Of a DNA stretch of 64,000 nt, positions 43,558 through 52,633 are shown in pieces. Source of the DNA: Sporosarcina sp. Marseille-Q4943 (lineage in GTDB: Bacteria > Bacillota > Bacilli > Bacillales_A > Planococcaceae); NCBI RefSeq assembly GCF_943736995.1, contig NZ_CALSFT010000002.1, positions 496,001 to 560,000 on the forward strand. Direction: 5' to 3'. The notes beneath the pieces were generated by a model, which was given only the letters and a program-made list of their open reading frames with translations, did not search any database and was not told the origin of the DNA. Numbering within the stretch: position 1 is the first letter of the stretch; each line of letters starts with the position of its first letter. Position numbers and translations under genes: made by a program.

Positions 43558-44955
43558 TTAATTTGCAGTAGGCTGTAGTTTATTCCTTGAAGCGATAGTT
43601 CCAATGATCAATGTCAGAATCGCAATCGGAATCGAAATCAAGGCGCTATTGACGCCAAATGGATTCCCCATGAACTCCCACACGAGTGTCGATACGACTC
43701 CGAGTATCATCGAGGCAATGCCGGCTTGTTTTGTGACGCTCGGCCAAATGAATACCGCAAGTAAAGCTGGGGTGATGCCCGCGCCATAAACGGTGTACGA
43801 GTACATTTGAATCGCCAGAATGGAAGGGAAGTATGTCGTCAATACAAAGGCGATGATCCCTAGGATCGGTATTAATATTTTCGTAAAGATCAATTTTTGT
43901 TTATCGGTCGCATTCCGATTGATGTATTTTCCGTAAATGTCATACGTCACATTCGTTGAGGCGGACAGCAAATAGGAGTTCCCGGTTGTGACGATGAAGG
44001 CGGTCACTGCCGCAATCAATAAACCGCCGATGAATGTCGGGATGACCAATGTCGTCGCAATCAACGCCATGCCCGGATTGATGTCAGGGAAGATCGCCCT
44101 CGCGCTGAATGCGATGACGGCTACGATTGGCGTAGTTAGGAATGTTCCTACGATCCAGCCCATCGCCCCGATCTTCGTCGTCCGGTCGTTTTTCGAGGCG
44201 GAAATCCTTTGGTACATATTTTGGTCGCCTAGCAAGAGGAAAAGAACCGGAATGTAGAAGCCTAAAAACTGCAACGGCGTCAGGCTGCCTAATAAATTCA
44301 AATGCTCGCTCGGAACCGCAGCAGTGATTTCATTCCAACCCCCACCAAAAGAAATGATCATTGGGACTGCAACGATGAGTCCGATTACGATGAGGAAGGC
44401 GCTGAACGCATCGGTCGGCGCAACGGACATCAATCCTCCGATTGTCGCCAGGAAGATGATGATGACGGCTCCGATGATTGTTCCGGTTTCGACGGAAACG
44501 CCTGTGGAGACGTGCAAGATGAATCCGATGCCCTTAAATTGATAAGATACGATTCCGACGTAAGCGAGAATGATGATGATTGCTGCAGCGATGCTTGCAA
44601 ATTTCCCGTACTTCACTTCGAGAATTTCTGAAATCGTATACTTTCCATAGTTTCTTATTTTTGAAGAGATCAGTATCAGCACGATGATGCCAATTAATGA
44701 AGGTAGTACATAACCGACGGCTGGCCATAGTCCATATGAAAATGCCAATGAGTTTGGTCCCCCGGTGACTGTTCCGCTTCCTACCCATGTTGCCAGCAAC
44801 GTCCCCATTAAGACGACCGGCCCAAGTGATTTTCCGGCCAATATGAAGTCATCACTCGTTGAAACTTTTTTGGAGTAGACGATTCCTAGAATGATCATGA
44901 AAACCCCATAGCCGATTACATACCAGAGTAAGTTAGGATTAAATTCAATGCCCAT
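43558..44955 (-). CDS. sodium:solute symporter (SSS family)
   Basis: A 465-residue transporter with about thirteen membrane helices. Family marks include DDFILAGKSLGPVVLMGTL, GSGTVTGGPNSLAFSYGLWP, KYGKYTISEILEVKYGK and the mid-protein QNMYQRISASKND loop. SSS proteins take up proline, pantothenate, sugars, ectoine or similar solutes with sodium. The M24 gene follows by 18 bases, so the two are co-transcribed and probably handle the same solute. A LysR gene is divergent 142 bases away. Confidence 0.9.
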   Translation of the reverse strand: MGIEFNPNLLWYVIGYGVFMIILGIVYSKKVSTSDDFILAGKSLGPVVLMGTLLATWVGSGTVTGGPNSLAFSYGLWPAVGYVLPSLIGIIVLILISSKIRNYGKYTISEILEVKYGKFASIAAAIIIILAYVGIVSYQFKGIGFILHVSTGVSVETGTIIGAVIIIFLATIGGLMSVAPTDAFSAFLIVIGLIVAVPMIISFGGGWNEITAAVPSEHLNLLGSLTPLQFLGFYIPVLFLLLGDQNMYQRISASKNDRTTKIGAMGWIVGTFLTTPIVAVIAFSARAIFPDINPGMALIATTLVIPTFIGGLLIAAVTAFIVTTGNSYLLSASTNVTYDIYGKYINRNATDKQKLIFTKILIPILGIIAFVLTTYFPSILAIQMYSYTVYGAGITPALLAVFIWPSVTKQAGIASMILGVVSTLVWEFMGNPFGVNSALISIPIAILTLIIGTIASRNKLQPTAN

Positions 44956-45097
44956 TTTTACAACCCCCTTTGTATCAGTTTACAAATATTGTAAAATTAG
45001 CACACTATTCGTAAAACTTAGTATACGTTATAATAATATATATTTCTAATTCGATTTTATTAGCTATTCATATGAAAAACGACTTACTGGAGGTAGT

Positions 45098-45970
45098 ATG
45101 GAAATCCGACAACTGATGTATTTTATTGCGGTAGCGGAAGAATTGCACTTTGGGAGAGCGGCCAAGAAACTGGGGATGACGCAACCGCCGTTGAGCCAGC
45201 AAATCAAGAATTTAGAGGAATCTTTGGATGTGAAATTGTTCCATCGAACGAAGCGGAAAGTGACGTTGACGGAAGCCGGCCAATATTTCTATCGGGAGGC
45301 GGCGAAGCTTCACGGCAATTTGAACACGGCGATTCAGAATGCGAAATTAATTGACCGTGGCATGTTAGGCACATTGAAAATAGGGTTTGGTCCCGATTAC
45401 GGCACATTGACGAAAATACTAAAGATTTATGAGCAGGAATACCCGAATGTCCAAATCCAACTGGAGCAAATGCCGACGTCGGAGCAGCTGATAGCGTTGG
45501 ATAAAAAAGAGATCCAGATCGGCCTTCTCCCGGGACCGATCGAAAGGCAGAACATCGAATCGAAAATTGTGGCGGAGCACCGATACAAAGTCGTGCTCCC
45601 GGTCGACCATCCATTGGCGAATGAGGAGGGCGGCATTGATTTGATTGACTTGAAGGAAGAAAATTTCATCATGACACCGCGTGAAATCGGCTCTGCTTAC
45701 TATGACTCTATCATCAACATTTGCAATAAAGCCGGCTTCAACCCGCATATTCGGAAAAAAACGCACGAACTGCAAACGGTCATCCCTCTAGTCGCCGCAA
45801 ATATGGGAATAGCCATTGTGCCGGAAATGCTAGCATACTTCAGAAGGGAAGAAGTCGTGTTCTTGCCAATCAACAATTGTGATGATACGTTGAAAAACTG
45901 CATTGCTTGGAATGTGGAGGCGAAATCGCCGTTGATTGATTTGTTTTTGGAGATTGCGGAGGGGATATGA
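45098..45970 (+). CDS. LysR-family transcriptional regulator
   Basis: A 290-residue LysR protein: N-terminal winged HTH (MEIRQLMYFIAVAEELHFGR, MTQPPLSQQIKNLEESL) and a C-terminal periplasmic-binding-like effector domain of the aromatic/CysB style. It is transcribed away from the symporter-M24 pair and most likely controls it from the shared 142-base intergenic region, in which ATTCATATGAA-like dyads are present. TGGAGG precedes the ATG. Confidence 0.92.
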   Translation: MEIRQLMYFIAVAEELHFGRAAKKLGMTQPPLSQQIKNLEESLDVKLFHRTKRKVTLTEAGQYFYREAAKLHGNLNTAIQNAKLIDRGMLGTLKIGFGPDYGTLTKILKIYEQEYPNVQIQLEQMPTSEQLIALDKKEIQIGLLPGPIERQNIESKIVAEHRYKVVLPVDHPLANEEGGIDLIDLKEENFIMTPREIGSAYYDSIINICNKAGFNPHIRKKTHELQTVIPLVAANMGIAIVPEMLAYFRREEVVFLPINNCDDTLKNCIAWNVEAKSPLIDLFLEIAEGI

Positions 45971-45985
45971 CTGGTGCCCGTGATA

Positions 45986-46131
45986 GGTGCCTGTGTAGCG
46001 AACAATTCAGTTTATTAACTACAATTGCATATTCTAAAATGGAAAGCCAATCAATCAAGCGATCGATTGGCTTTCTGTTGTATTTTTATACCTTTAGTTA
46101 AATTTTCATAAATGTGTGTTGCACAGGCACT
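45986..46131 (+). repeat. 146-bp hairpin element, copy 4
   Basis: Starts GGTGCCTGTGTA and ends TGCACAGGCACT, with the TTCAGTTTATTAACTACAAT and TTTTCATAAATG blocks. The central hairpin (46042-46076) has an 11-base-pair core GAAAGCCAATC/GATTGGCTTTC. It begins 15 bases after the LysR stop and lies between convergent genes, like copy 3. Confidence 0.88.
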
Positions 46132-46150
46132 CGAACAACTCGAACAAATA

Positions 46151-47626
46151 CTATAGTTGGTAATGTTTATCCATCGTCTCCGAGAGATCTTTATACAGAG
46201 AGAACAATTTCATATAGACATGGTGGTTTTCAATGTTAGGTATGAAATGTCCATGCATGGGGATGTGTTCTTTGATGGCTTCGAGACTATCGACTTCCCC
46301 TATGCTGTACAATGCAAGCCAAGCTGCACCCCACGCGGAGCTTTGGTGACTGAGGGGGACGTCCACTTGCTGGTTGAATACATCTGCGAGTATTTGGAGC
46401 CAAAGAGGTGAACGGGCAAATCCACCACTCGCCATTATTTTATCCGGTTTACCAGCAAGTCGTTCTAATGCTTGGCCTACATGGTAGATGCTGAACACGA
46501 CGCCTTCCAAGCCTGCTCGGATGAGATGCTCTTTTTTATGTTGCAAGGAGAGCCCGAATAGATTGCCTCTCACGTTAGAATTCCATATGGGGGCCCTTTC
46601 TCCATTAAGGTAAGGTGTGAAAAGCAGGCCATCCGATCCGGCAGGAGCCAGTGCCGCTAAAGAGCTCATTGAATCGTAGCTCATGTTTTCCCCTACTAAT
46701 TCCTTTAACCACTTCAACACGATTCCGCCACTGTTTGTCGGTCCGCCGATTAGTGATAACGATTCAGTAAACGTATAACAAAAAGTCTGCTGTAATTGAT
46801 CTGTTTTTGTTTGAGGGACCAACTGCCGGATCGCCCCGCTCGTTCCAATTGTGATAGCAACTTCCCCCGGTTCGATCGCTCCTATGCCCAAGTTCGCCAA
46901 TGGCCCATCGCTTGCTCCAATTATGAACGGAACATTCTCCCGTAAACCTGTTTTATATGCGATTTCTCGATTCAATCCTCTGATTTCTGTTGTCGGAGGA
47001 ACAGGAGTGAACAGTTTCTCCTCAATAATGCCAGCGACCTTAAGTGCATCTGGATTCCAATACAACGTATGTGAATCGAACATACCGGTAGCTGATGCAA
47101 TTGAGTAATCGACAAGCTGTGATCCGAACCAGCGGAATAATAAAAACTCTTTTATCGAAACGAATTTGGCCGCCGTATGAAAAGGGGGATAGTCTGTTTC
47201 CTTCATCCACATGAGCTTAACGAGCGGAGACATCGGGTGGATTGGTGTGCCTGTAGATAGGTATAGATTCGAATTCTGCTCTTGTAAGCGTCTTGCCTCG
47301 TTCGTTGCTCGTCCATCTGCCCATGTAATGGAAGGGGATAAAGGCTCACCTTCATCATCGATACAAATAAGGGAATGCATAGCACTCGATAATCCGATTG
47401 CCAGAATGGTATCAGGATCAATTGTGCTAGTTTTTATCAATGAACTAATTGCCATTATTGCTGCGTTTTCAATTTCTAGTGGGTCTTGTTCCGCCCAGCC
47501 GTGATGAGGAGTATGCAATGGATATTCCACTTCATATTCACCGACAACAATACCGTTTCTATTGAATGCAACGGCTTTAGTGCTAGTAGTCCCAATATCA
47601 AGTCCTATAACGATTGAGTTAGTCAA
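46151..47626 (-). CDS. gntK: gluconokinase (FGGY family)
   Basis: A 491-residue FGGY kinase phosphorylating gluconate to 6-phosphogluconate. Marks: VIGLDIGTTSTKAVAF, HGWAEQDP, GLSSAMHSL, TWADGRATNEARRL, IGASDGPLANLGIG, GTSGAIRQL and LNGERAPIWN. The TTSTK/SSAMH/SDG pattern follows GntK more than glycerol or xylulose kinases. TTG at 47626 is taken as start since GAAGG lies 8 bases upstream; the frame opens at 47635. It is followed upstream by its probable regulator and faces a 6-phosphogluconate dehydrogenase gene. Confidence 0.9.
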   Translation of the reverse strand: MTNSIVIGLDIGTTSTKAVAFNRNGIVVGEYEVEYPLHTPHHGWAEQDPLEIENAAIMAISSLIKTSTIDPDTILAIGLSSAMHSLICIDDEGEPLSPSITWADGRATNEARRLQEQNSNLYLSTGTPIHPMSPLVKLMWMKETDYPPFHTAAKFVSIKEFLLFRWFGSQLVDYSIASATGMFDSHTLYWNPDALKVAGIIEEKLFTPVPPTTEIRGLNREIAYKTGLRENVPFIIGASDGPLANLGIGAIEPGEVAITIGTSGAIRQLVPQTKTDQLQQTFCYTFTESLSLIGGPTNSGGIVLKWLKELVGENMSYDSMSSLAALAPAGSDGLLFTPYLNGERAPIWNSNVRGNLFGLSLQHKKEHLIRAGLEGVVFSIYHVGQALERLAGKPDKIMASGGFARSPLWLQILADVFNQQVDVPLSHQSSAWGAAWLALYSIGEVDSLEAIKEHIPMHGHFIPNIENHHVYMKLFSLYKDLSETMDKHYQL

Positions 47627-47661
47627 TTGAGGCACCTTCTTTGTTAATAATCATTTTTAGA

Positions 47662-48519
47662 TTAAAGTTTTTTCACAGAAATTGCGCTTCTCATTTTTTG
47701 CAAAGATGTTTTCATCCGGTCATTTAGACGGATGCTCACATTTACATATAAGGCATCAATAATACTTAATTGTGCGAGACGGGATGCCAATGCTTCTGAT
47801 CTGTATTCCGTTTCCACAGAGACAGTTTGAAGAACGATGTCAGCTTTTTCGCTTAGAGGTGTCTTTGAGAAATGGGTGATTCCGATTGTGATCGCCCCAT
47901 TTTTTTTTGCTATTTCCAATGCCTCGAGGACATCCCGGCTTGTCCCTGAGTGAGAAATGCAGACAACGACATCTTCATCATTCAATTGTGCAGCACTCAT
48001 TACCTGGAGATGTCCGTCTGTATAACAACTCGAGTACAAGCCGCTCCTAAGGAACTTGTGATGAGCGTCCAATGCGATGGAACCGGAACCGCCGCTGCCG
48101 TAAAATTCGATTTTTCGAGCGGAGGCCAATGCGTTTACTGCGTCTTTGAGTTGTTTGGGATCAATTACTTGGAGTGTGTCCTCCAGTGTTCTGATATTTG
48201 ATTTGAAAACCTTTTCCGCGATCGTTTTTTCATCGTCACCTTCCGCGATCGTTTCATGAATATCTTTCGTCGTTGAAATGATTTCAGATGCAAGGGCTAT
48301 TTTCATAGCTTGGTAACCTTTATAACCTAACCGTTTGGAAAAGCGGAAAACTGTGGCATCTGCTACGGACAGTTCCTCAGCTATTTGACTGATCGTTGAA
48401 TGGATGAAACGTTCCGGTTGATTGAGTATAAAATCTGCTATCGCTCTTTCCTTATCACTCAATTGCGTATAGATAGCACGTATGAGTGTAAAGCAATGGG
48501 GTGTAACATCTCTCATCAT
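47662..48519 (-). CDS. MurR/RpiR-family regulator
   Basis: A 285-residue regulator with an N-terminal HTH (LSDKERAIADFILNQPERFI, VADATVFRFSKRLGYKGYQ) and a C-terminal SIS domain (GSGGSGSIALDAHHKF, VVCISHSGTSRDVLEAL, ITHFSKTPLSEKADIV). SIS domains sense phosphosugars; a phosphorylated aldonate such as 6-phosphogluconate or KDPG is a likely signal. It replaces the GntR repressor used in Bacillus subtilis gluconate operons. It is divergent from the sugar-acid operon and probably controls both directions. Confidence 0.9.
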   Translation of the reverse strand: MMRDVTPHCFTLIRAIYTQLSDKERAIADFILNQPERFIHSTISQIAEELSVADATVFRFSKRLGYKGYQAMKIALASEIISTTKDIHETIAEGDDEKTIAEKVFKSNIRTLEDTLQVIDPKQLKDAVNALASARKIEFYGSGGSGSIALDAHHKFLRSGLYSSCYTDGHLQVMSAAQLNDEDVVVCISHSGTSRDVLEALEIAKKNGAITIGITHFSKTPLSEKADIVLQTVSVETEYRSEALASRLAQLSIIDALYVNVSIRLNDRMKTSLQKMRSAISVKKL

Positions 48520-48612
48520 CTTCGTCTCCCTCGATTAAATCTTTCATTTATCATACATGATATTTTTTCTTAGTAATAACTAATTTTTCACAAATGAATT
48601 TTCGAATAACTA

Positions 48613-48640
48613 TTGTATTAAAAAAAATTCGATATATAAT
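48613..48640 (+). promoter_or_regulatory. sigma-A-type promoter of the sugar-acid operon
   Basis: TTGTAT (48613-48618), 16-base spacer, TATAAT (48635-48640), 55 bases before gnd. TTCGAA/ATTCGA repeats at 48600-48606 and 48627-48632 flank the -35 and could bind the RpiR-type regulator. Confidence 0.75.
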
Positions 48641-48695
48641 GAGCATATATGAAATATTTTTTCTTTTTAATGCATTATGAAAGGGGTTACAACTA

Positions 48696-49592
48696 ATGAA
48701 ATTGGCTATGATTGGCCTTGGGAAGATGGGTTTTAACTTAGCTTTAAACCTCATTGACCACAAACATGAAGTAGTTGCTTATGATGTTGATAGAGATGCA
48801 GTGGAGAAAATCACCGCGCAAGGCGCTATTGCAGCAACTAGCTTGGAAGAAGCTGTTCAACAACTTGAAACTCCCCGAGTCGTTTGGCTAATGGTACCTG
48901 CAGGTGATGTAACCGAAGACATTCTAGCAACCTTAGAGAGTTTGTTAGAAAAAGGGGACATCGTCATTGAAGGCGGAAATTCAAATTATAAAGATTCAAT
49001 TCGTCGAGGCACTAAGCTCGCGGCCAAGGGAATCCACTTCCTTGACTGTGGTACGAGTGGTGGTGTGGATGGTGCGAGAAATGGGATTTGTACGATGGTC
49101 GGCGGAGATAGAGAAGTATTCACATCGATTGAGCAAATCTTTAAAGACACCGCAGTGGACAATGGTTATCTTTACGCAGGTAAATTAGGTAGCGGTCATT
49201 TCTTGAAAATGATACATAACGGAATTGAATACGGAATGATGCAATCCATTGCCGAAGGATTCGACATTCTAGAGAAAAGTGATTTTGACTATGATTTTGA
49301 AAAAGTGGCGAAGGTCTGGAACAACGGTTCTGTAATCCGCTCTTGGCTAATGGAACTGACTGAAAACGCTTTCTCAAAAGATCCTAAGTTAGAAGCGGTG
49401 AGGGGAATCATGAATTCTTCTGGATCGGGGAAGTGGACGGTAGAAACGTCGTTGGATCTGCAAGTACCTGCACCTGTTATTACAATGTCTCTTCTAATGA
49501 GATACCGTTCTTTGGAAGATGATACTTTCACGGGTAAAGTAGTCGCTGCGTTACGAAATGAATTTGGTGGGCATGAAATTGTCGGTAAGTAA
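48696..49592 (+). CDS. gnd: 6-phosphogluconate dehydrogenase, decarboxylating (short NAD type)
   Basis: A 298-residue enzyme turning 6-phosphogluconate into ribulose-5-phosphate and CO2. The nucleotide-binding motif is MIGLGKMGFNLALNL; the substrate site has LDCGTSGGVDGARNGICTMVGG in two pieces and FLKMIHNGIEYGMMQ with the catalytic lysine. The short length and missing C-terminal repeat match the GndA/YqeC-type NAD-preferring enzymes rather than the 470-residue form. It is the first gene of a ten-gene operon. Confidence 0.92.
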   Translation: MKLAMIGLGKMGFNLALNLIDHKHEVVAYDVDRDAVEKITAQGAIAATSLEEAVQQLETPRVVWLMVPAGDVTEDILATLESLLEKGDIVIEGGNSNYKDSIRRGTKLAAKGIHFLDCGTSGGVDGARNGICTMVGGDREVFTSIEQIFKDTAVDNGYLYAGKLGSGHFLKMIHNGIEYGMMQSIAEGFDILEKSDFDYDFEKVAKVWNNGSVIRSWLMELTENAFSKDPKLEAVRGIMNSSGSGKWTVETSLDLQVPAPVITMSLLMRYRSLEDDTFTGKVVAALRNEFGGHEIVGK

Positions 49593-49625
49593 GAATTACA
49601 ACATAAAAAACAGGGGGTAATTAGT
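49593..49625. other. short spacer between gnd and dctP
   Basis: Only 33 bases, with a GGGGG ribosome site and no terminator, so gnd and the TRAP genes share a transcript. Confidence 0.6.
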
Positions 49626-50669
49626 ATGAAAAGATTTTTGACTGTTTTACTAGCGGCAATTATGGTCTTGGCACTCGCCGCTTGCGGTAGCGACAGCGGC
49701 GATTCGAAAGGTAGTGCCGCTGAAGGTAAAAACTCAAGTGCAAAGAAAACAATCCGCGGAGGAATCGGTTTAAATGATTCGCATCCACAATACCTTGGTT
49801 TATTGAAGTTTAAAGAGATCGTTGAAGAAAAAACAAATGGTGACATTACCGTTGAAACGTATCATAGCGGCCAACTTGGCGATGACCGTACAATGACTGA
49901 AGCTTTGCAATTAGGTTCGCAGGAAGTTACGATCCCTTCAACTGCACCACTAGCTAACTTTGTTCCTGAGTTCAACGTATTTGATTTCCCGTTCCTTTTC
50001 CCAAGTGAAGAAGTTGCGGATAAAGTATTAGATGGTGAAGTGGGTCAAAAATTCCTCGACAAGCTCGAAAGCCAAAACTTGGTTGGGCTAGCGTATTGGG
50101 AAAATGGTTTTCGTGATGTAACGAATAGTAAACATGCCATCGCAACTGCGGCGGACTTCAAAGGATTGAAATTACGTACAATGGAAAACGACCTTCATCT
50201 AGAGGCTTTTCGTGCATTAGGTGCAAATCCGACTCCTATGGCATTCACTGAACTGTTTACAGCAATGCAGCAAAAAACTGTAGACGGACAAGAAAATCCG
50301 TTGGCTACTATCTACCTTCAAAAGTATTACGAAGTGCAATCACATGTATCAAACACCCATCATGTATACAGCCCGTTTGTATTTTTAATGAGCAAATCTT
50401 TCTTTGATGGATTGACAGAAGATCAACAAAAGATCGTTCGGGATGCAGCAGTCGAAGCAGGTGTGTACCAACGACAATTGAATCGTGAAGCGAACGAAAA
50501 GTATTTGGCTGATCTTCAAGAAGCAGGCATCACTTACACGGAAATCACTCCTGAAGCACGTGAAGAGATGGTGAAACTTGTACAACCTGCGATTGACAAA
50601 TATACAGAAAAGATTGGTAAAGAAACCGTGCAAGAAGTATTCGATGCAATTGAAGCAGTTTCCAAGTAA
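49626..50669 (+). CDS. TRAP transporter substrate-binding protein (DctP)
   Basis: A 347-residue lipoprotein (lipobox LALAAC, Cys20) of the DctP family. Family marks: GDITVETYHSGQLGDDRTMTEAL (in two parts), FPFLFPSEEVADKVLDG, FRDVTNSKHAI and the carboxylate-binding Arg in KLRTMEND, then GANPTPMAFTELFTAMQQ and VDGQENPLATI. It would bind an aldonate such as galactonate or gluconate. A strong terminator follows, which would raise its level relative to the membrane parts. Confidence 0.93.
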   Translation: MKRFLTVLLAAIMVLALAACGSDSGDSKGSAAEGKNSSAKKTIRGGIGLNDSHPQYLGLLKFKEIVEEKTNGDITVETYHSGQLGDDRTMTEALQLGSQEVTIPSTAPLANFVPEFNVFDFPFLFPSEEVADKVLDGEVGQKFLDKLESQNLVGLAYWENGFRDVTNSKHAIATAADFKGLKLRTMENDLHLEAFRALGANPTPMAFTELFTAMQQKTVDGQENPLATIYLQKYYEVQSHVSNTHHVYSPFVFLMSKSFFDGLTEDQQKIVRDAAVEAGVYQRQLNREANEKYLADLQEAGITYTEITPEAREEMVKLVQPAIDKYTEKIGKETVQEVFDAIEAVSK

Positions 50670-50677
50670 GAGAATCT

Positions 50678-50719
50678 AAAAAGACTTAAAGGGGGGCGTC
50701 CCCCTAAGTCTTTTTATTT
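50678..50719 (+). terminator. intra-operon attenuating terminator after dctP
   Basis: AAAAAGACTTA with GGGGG pairs with CCCCC and TAAGTCTTTTT (50678-50715), ending in TTTTTATTT. It sits between the binding-protein gene and the small-permease gene, a usual way to make more of the binding protein. Confidence 0.88.
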
Positions 50720-50776
50720 GTAAATACGGTTGCATAGTAGTCGAAATGTAAATTTTTGAGTAAAGAGGAGATTGAA

Positions 50777-51280
50777 ATGAAAATCATCCGATGGTTTGAT
50801 CGGCATATTGAAGAACTGTTGTTGACAATCTTTACTTCGATTATGGTTACGGTCATATTTGTTCAGGTCGTTATGAGACAACTTGATAATTCATTATCGT
50901 GGTCGGAAGAATTGGCCCGATACTGTTTCATTTGGTTAGTTTACATAGGGATTAGTTATGGAGTTAAAAAGCAAAGGCATATCAAAGTGGATGTCCTGCT
51001 CGTTGTTCTAAGCGAAAAATGGAGGGTTATATTAAATATCCTATCAACCGTTTTGTTTATGGTATTTGCAATATTCGTAGTTTACTACGGGTATGATATC
51101 GCGAATAAGTTATTGGCTTTCGGTCAAAAATCTCCTGCATTACATATACCAATGGGATTAGTTTATATGGCAACGCCGGTCGGGATGGGATTGACCATCA
51201 TTCGACTTATTCAAAACCTTATTACTTATTTTAAAGTATTACGAGGGAAAGAAGTACTCGAAGGACAAACGGAAGTATAA
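50777..51280 (+). CDS. TRAP transporter small permease (DctQ)
   Basis: A 167-residue protein with four membrane helices and the DctQ loop SWSEELARYCFIWLVYIG followed by KKQRHIKVDVLL. It pairs with the large permease DctM. ATG at 50777 is chosen with GAGGAG 6 bases upstream; the frame extends 7 codons further without a ribosome site. Confidence 0.9.
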   Translation: MKIIRWFDRHIEELLLTIFTSIMVTVIFVQVVMRQLDNSLSWSEELARYCFIWLVYIGISYGVKKQRHIKVDVLLVVLSEKWRVILNILSTVLFMVFAIFVVYYGYDIANKLLAFGQKSPALHIPMGLVYMATPVGMGLTIIRLIQNLITYFKVLRGKEVLEGQTEV

Positions 51281-51324
51281 AAAATTCGGGACAATGATTC
51301 TGAAGGATCGTGGAGGTTTAAGAG

Positions 51325-52605
51325 ATGACTACTGCTGTCTTATTTGGTAGTTTTGCGTTGCTGTTATTCCTAAGTGTGCCAATCGGGATTTCAATCGGCT
51401 TGGCAACGCTTATTACAATTTTCTATTCCGGCACTTTGCCAATTGAGTTCTTAGTGAAAGAGTTGGTTACTTCTGTCGATTCTTTTCCTTTAATGGCCGT
51501 CCCGTTCTTTATACTCGCAGGGGAAATCATGGGGAAAGGCGGAATCTCCGAAAGATTATTTAAAGTGGCGAATGCAATTGTCGGGAACAAGACAGGTGGA
51601 TTTGCGATTGCGACAATCATCACCTGTATGTTTTTCGCTGCCATTTCCGGGTCCGGCCCCGCAACTGTTGCGGCGATCGGTGGAATTATGATTCCGGCAA
51701 TGGTCCGTAATGGCTACGACAAGAAATTTGCAACAGCAGTAGTCGCTGCTGCGGGTTCAATCGGCGTTATTATCCCTCCGAGTATTCCAATGGTCATTTA
51801 CGGTGTCGTTGGAAACGCATCAATCGGGGATCTCTTCATTGCTGGAATAGTACCTGGAATTCTAGTCGGACTTTCGATGATCACTTACGCGTATGTTTAT
51901 TCAAAGAAAAAAGGGTTCAAAGGGATGGACGAACCAACGTCCTTAAAGAAAATAGGGATTGCTATATGGGAAGCTAAATGGGCTTTGCTAATTCCAGTCA
52001 TTATTTTAGGCGGGATTTACGGAGGATACTTCACACCGACAGAAGCAGCAGTCATCGCGGTTGTTTATGGTCTATTCGCTTCAGTTGTTTTATATCGCGA
52101 GCTTCGAATTAAAGATTTGCCGAAAGTCATGGTCGATTCAGCATTGACGACTGCGACGGTATTAATCATTGTTGGGACAGCAACAGCGTTCGGTAGATAT
52201 TTGACAATCGAACAAGTCCCAACGAAAGTGGCAAATGCTCTTTTAAATCTTTCCAGTGAACCAATTATCATCATCTTGCTCATCACTGCACTTTTATTGG
52301 TTGTCGGCATGTTCATGGACACACTCGCTGCAATCATCATTTTAACACCAATCCTTTTGCCAATCGCTATTCAGATCGGCTATGATCCAATCCATTTCGG
52401 AATTTTGATGGTAGTCAACTTGGCTATCGGGTTCATCACACCGCCGCTTGGAGTGAATCTGTTTGTCGCTTCAGGAATTTCCGGACTTTCGCTTGAGACG
52501 TTATCCCGTGCGGTCATTCCATTCGTTTTTGCAATGATATTCACATTATTGCTCATTACATTTGTTCCGCAACTTTCGTTATTTTTGGTAGGACTCGCGA
52601 AATGA
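51325..52605 (+). CDS. TRAP transporter large permease (DctM)
   Basis: A 426-residue membrane protein with about twelve helices. DctM marks are SFPLMAVPFFILAGEIMGKG, FFAAISGSGPATVAAIGGIM, AAAGSIGVIIPPSIPMVIYG and GYDPIHFGILMVVNLAIG followed by TPPLGVNLFVASGI. With DctP and DctQ it makes a sodium-driven uptake system, here for a sugar acid. Confidence 0.94.
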   Translation: MTTAVLFGSFALLLFLSVPIGISIGLATLITIFYSGTLPIEFLVKELVTSVDSFPLMAVPFFILAGEIMGKGGISERLFKVANAIVGNKTGGFAIATIITCMFFAAISGSGPATVAAIGGIMIPAMVRNGYDKKFATAVVAAAGSIGVIIPPSIPMVIYGVVGNASIGDLFIAGIVPGILVGLSMITYAYVYSKKKGFKGMDEPTSLKKIGIAIWEAKWALLIPVIILGGIYGGYFTPTEAAVIAVVYGLFASVVLYRELRIKDLPKVMVDSALTTATVLIIVGTATAFGRYLTIEQVPTKVANALLNLSSEPIIIILLITALLLVVGMFMDTLAAIIILTPILLPIAIQIGYDPIHFGILMVVNLAIGFITPPLGVNLFVASGISGLSLETLSRAVIPFVFAMIFTLLLITFVPQLSLFLVGLAK

Positions 52606-52633
52606 TAAAAATAGACGAGGCAGGTTGTATAGT

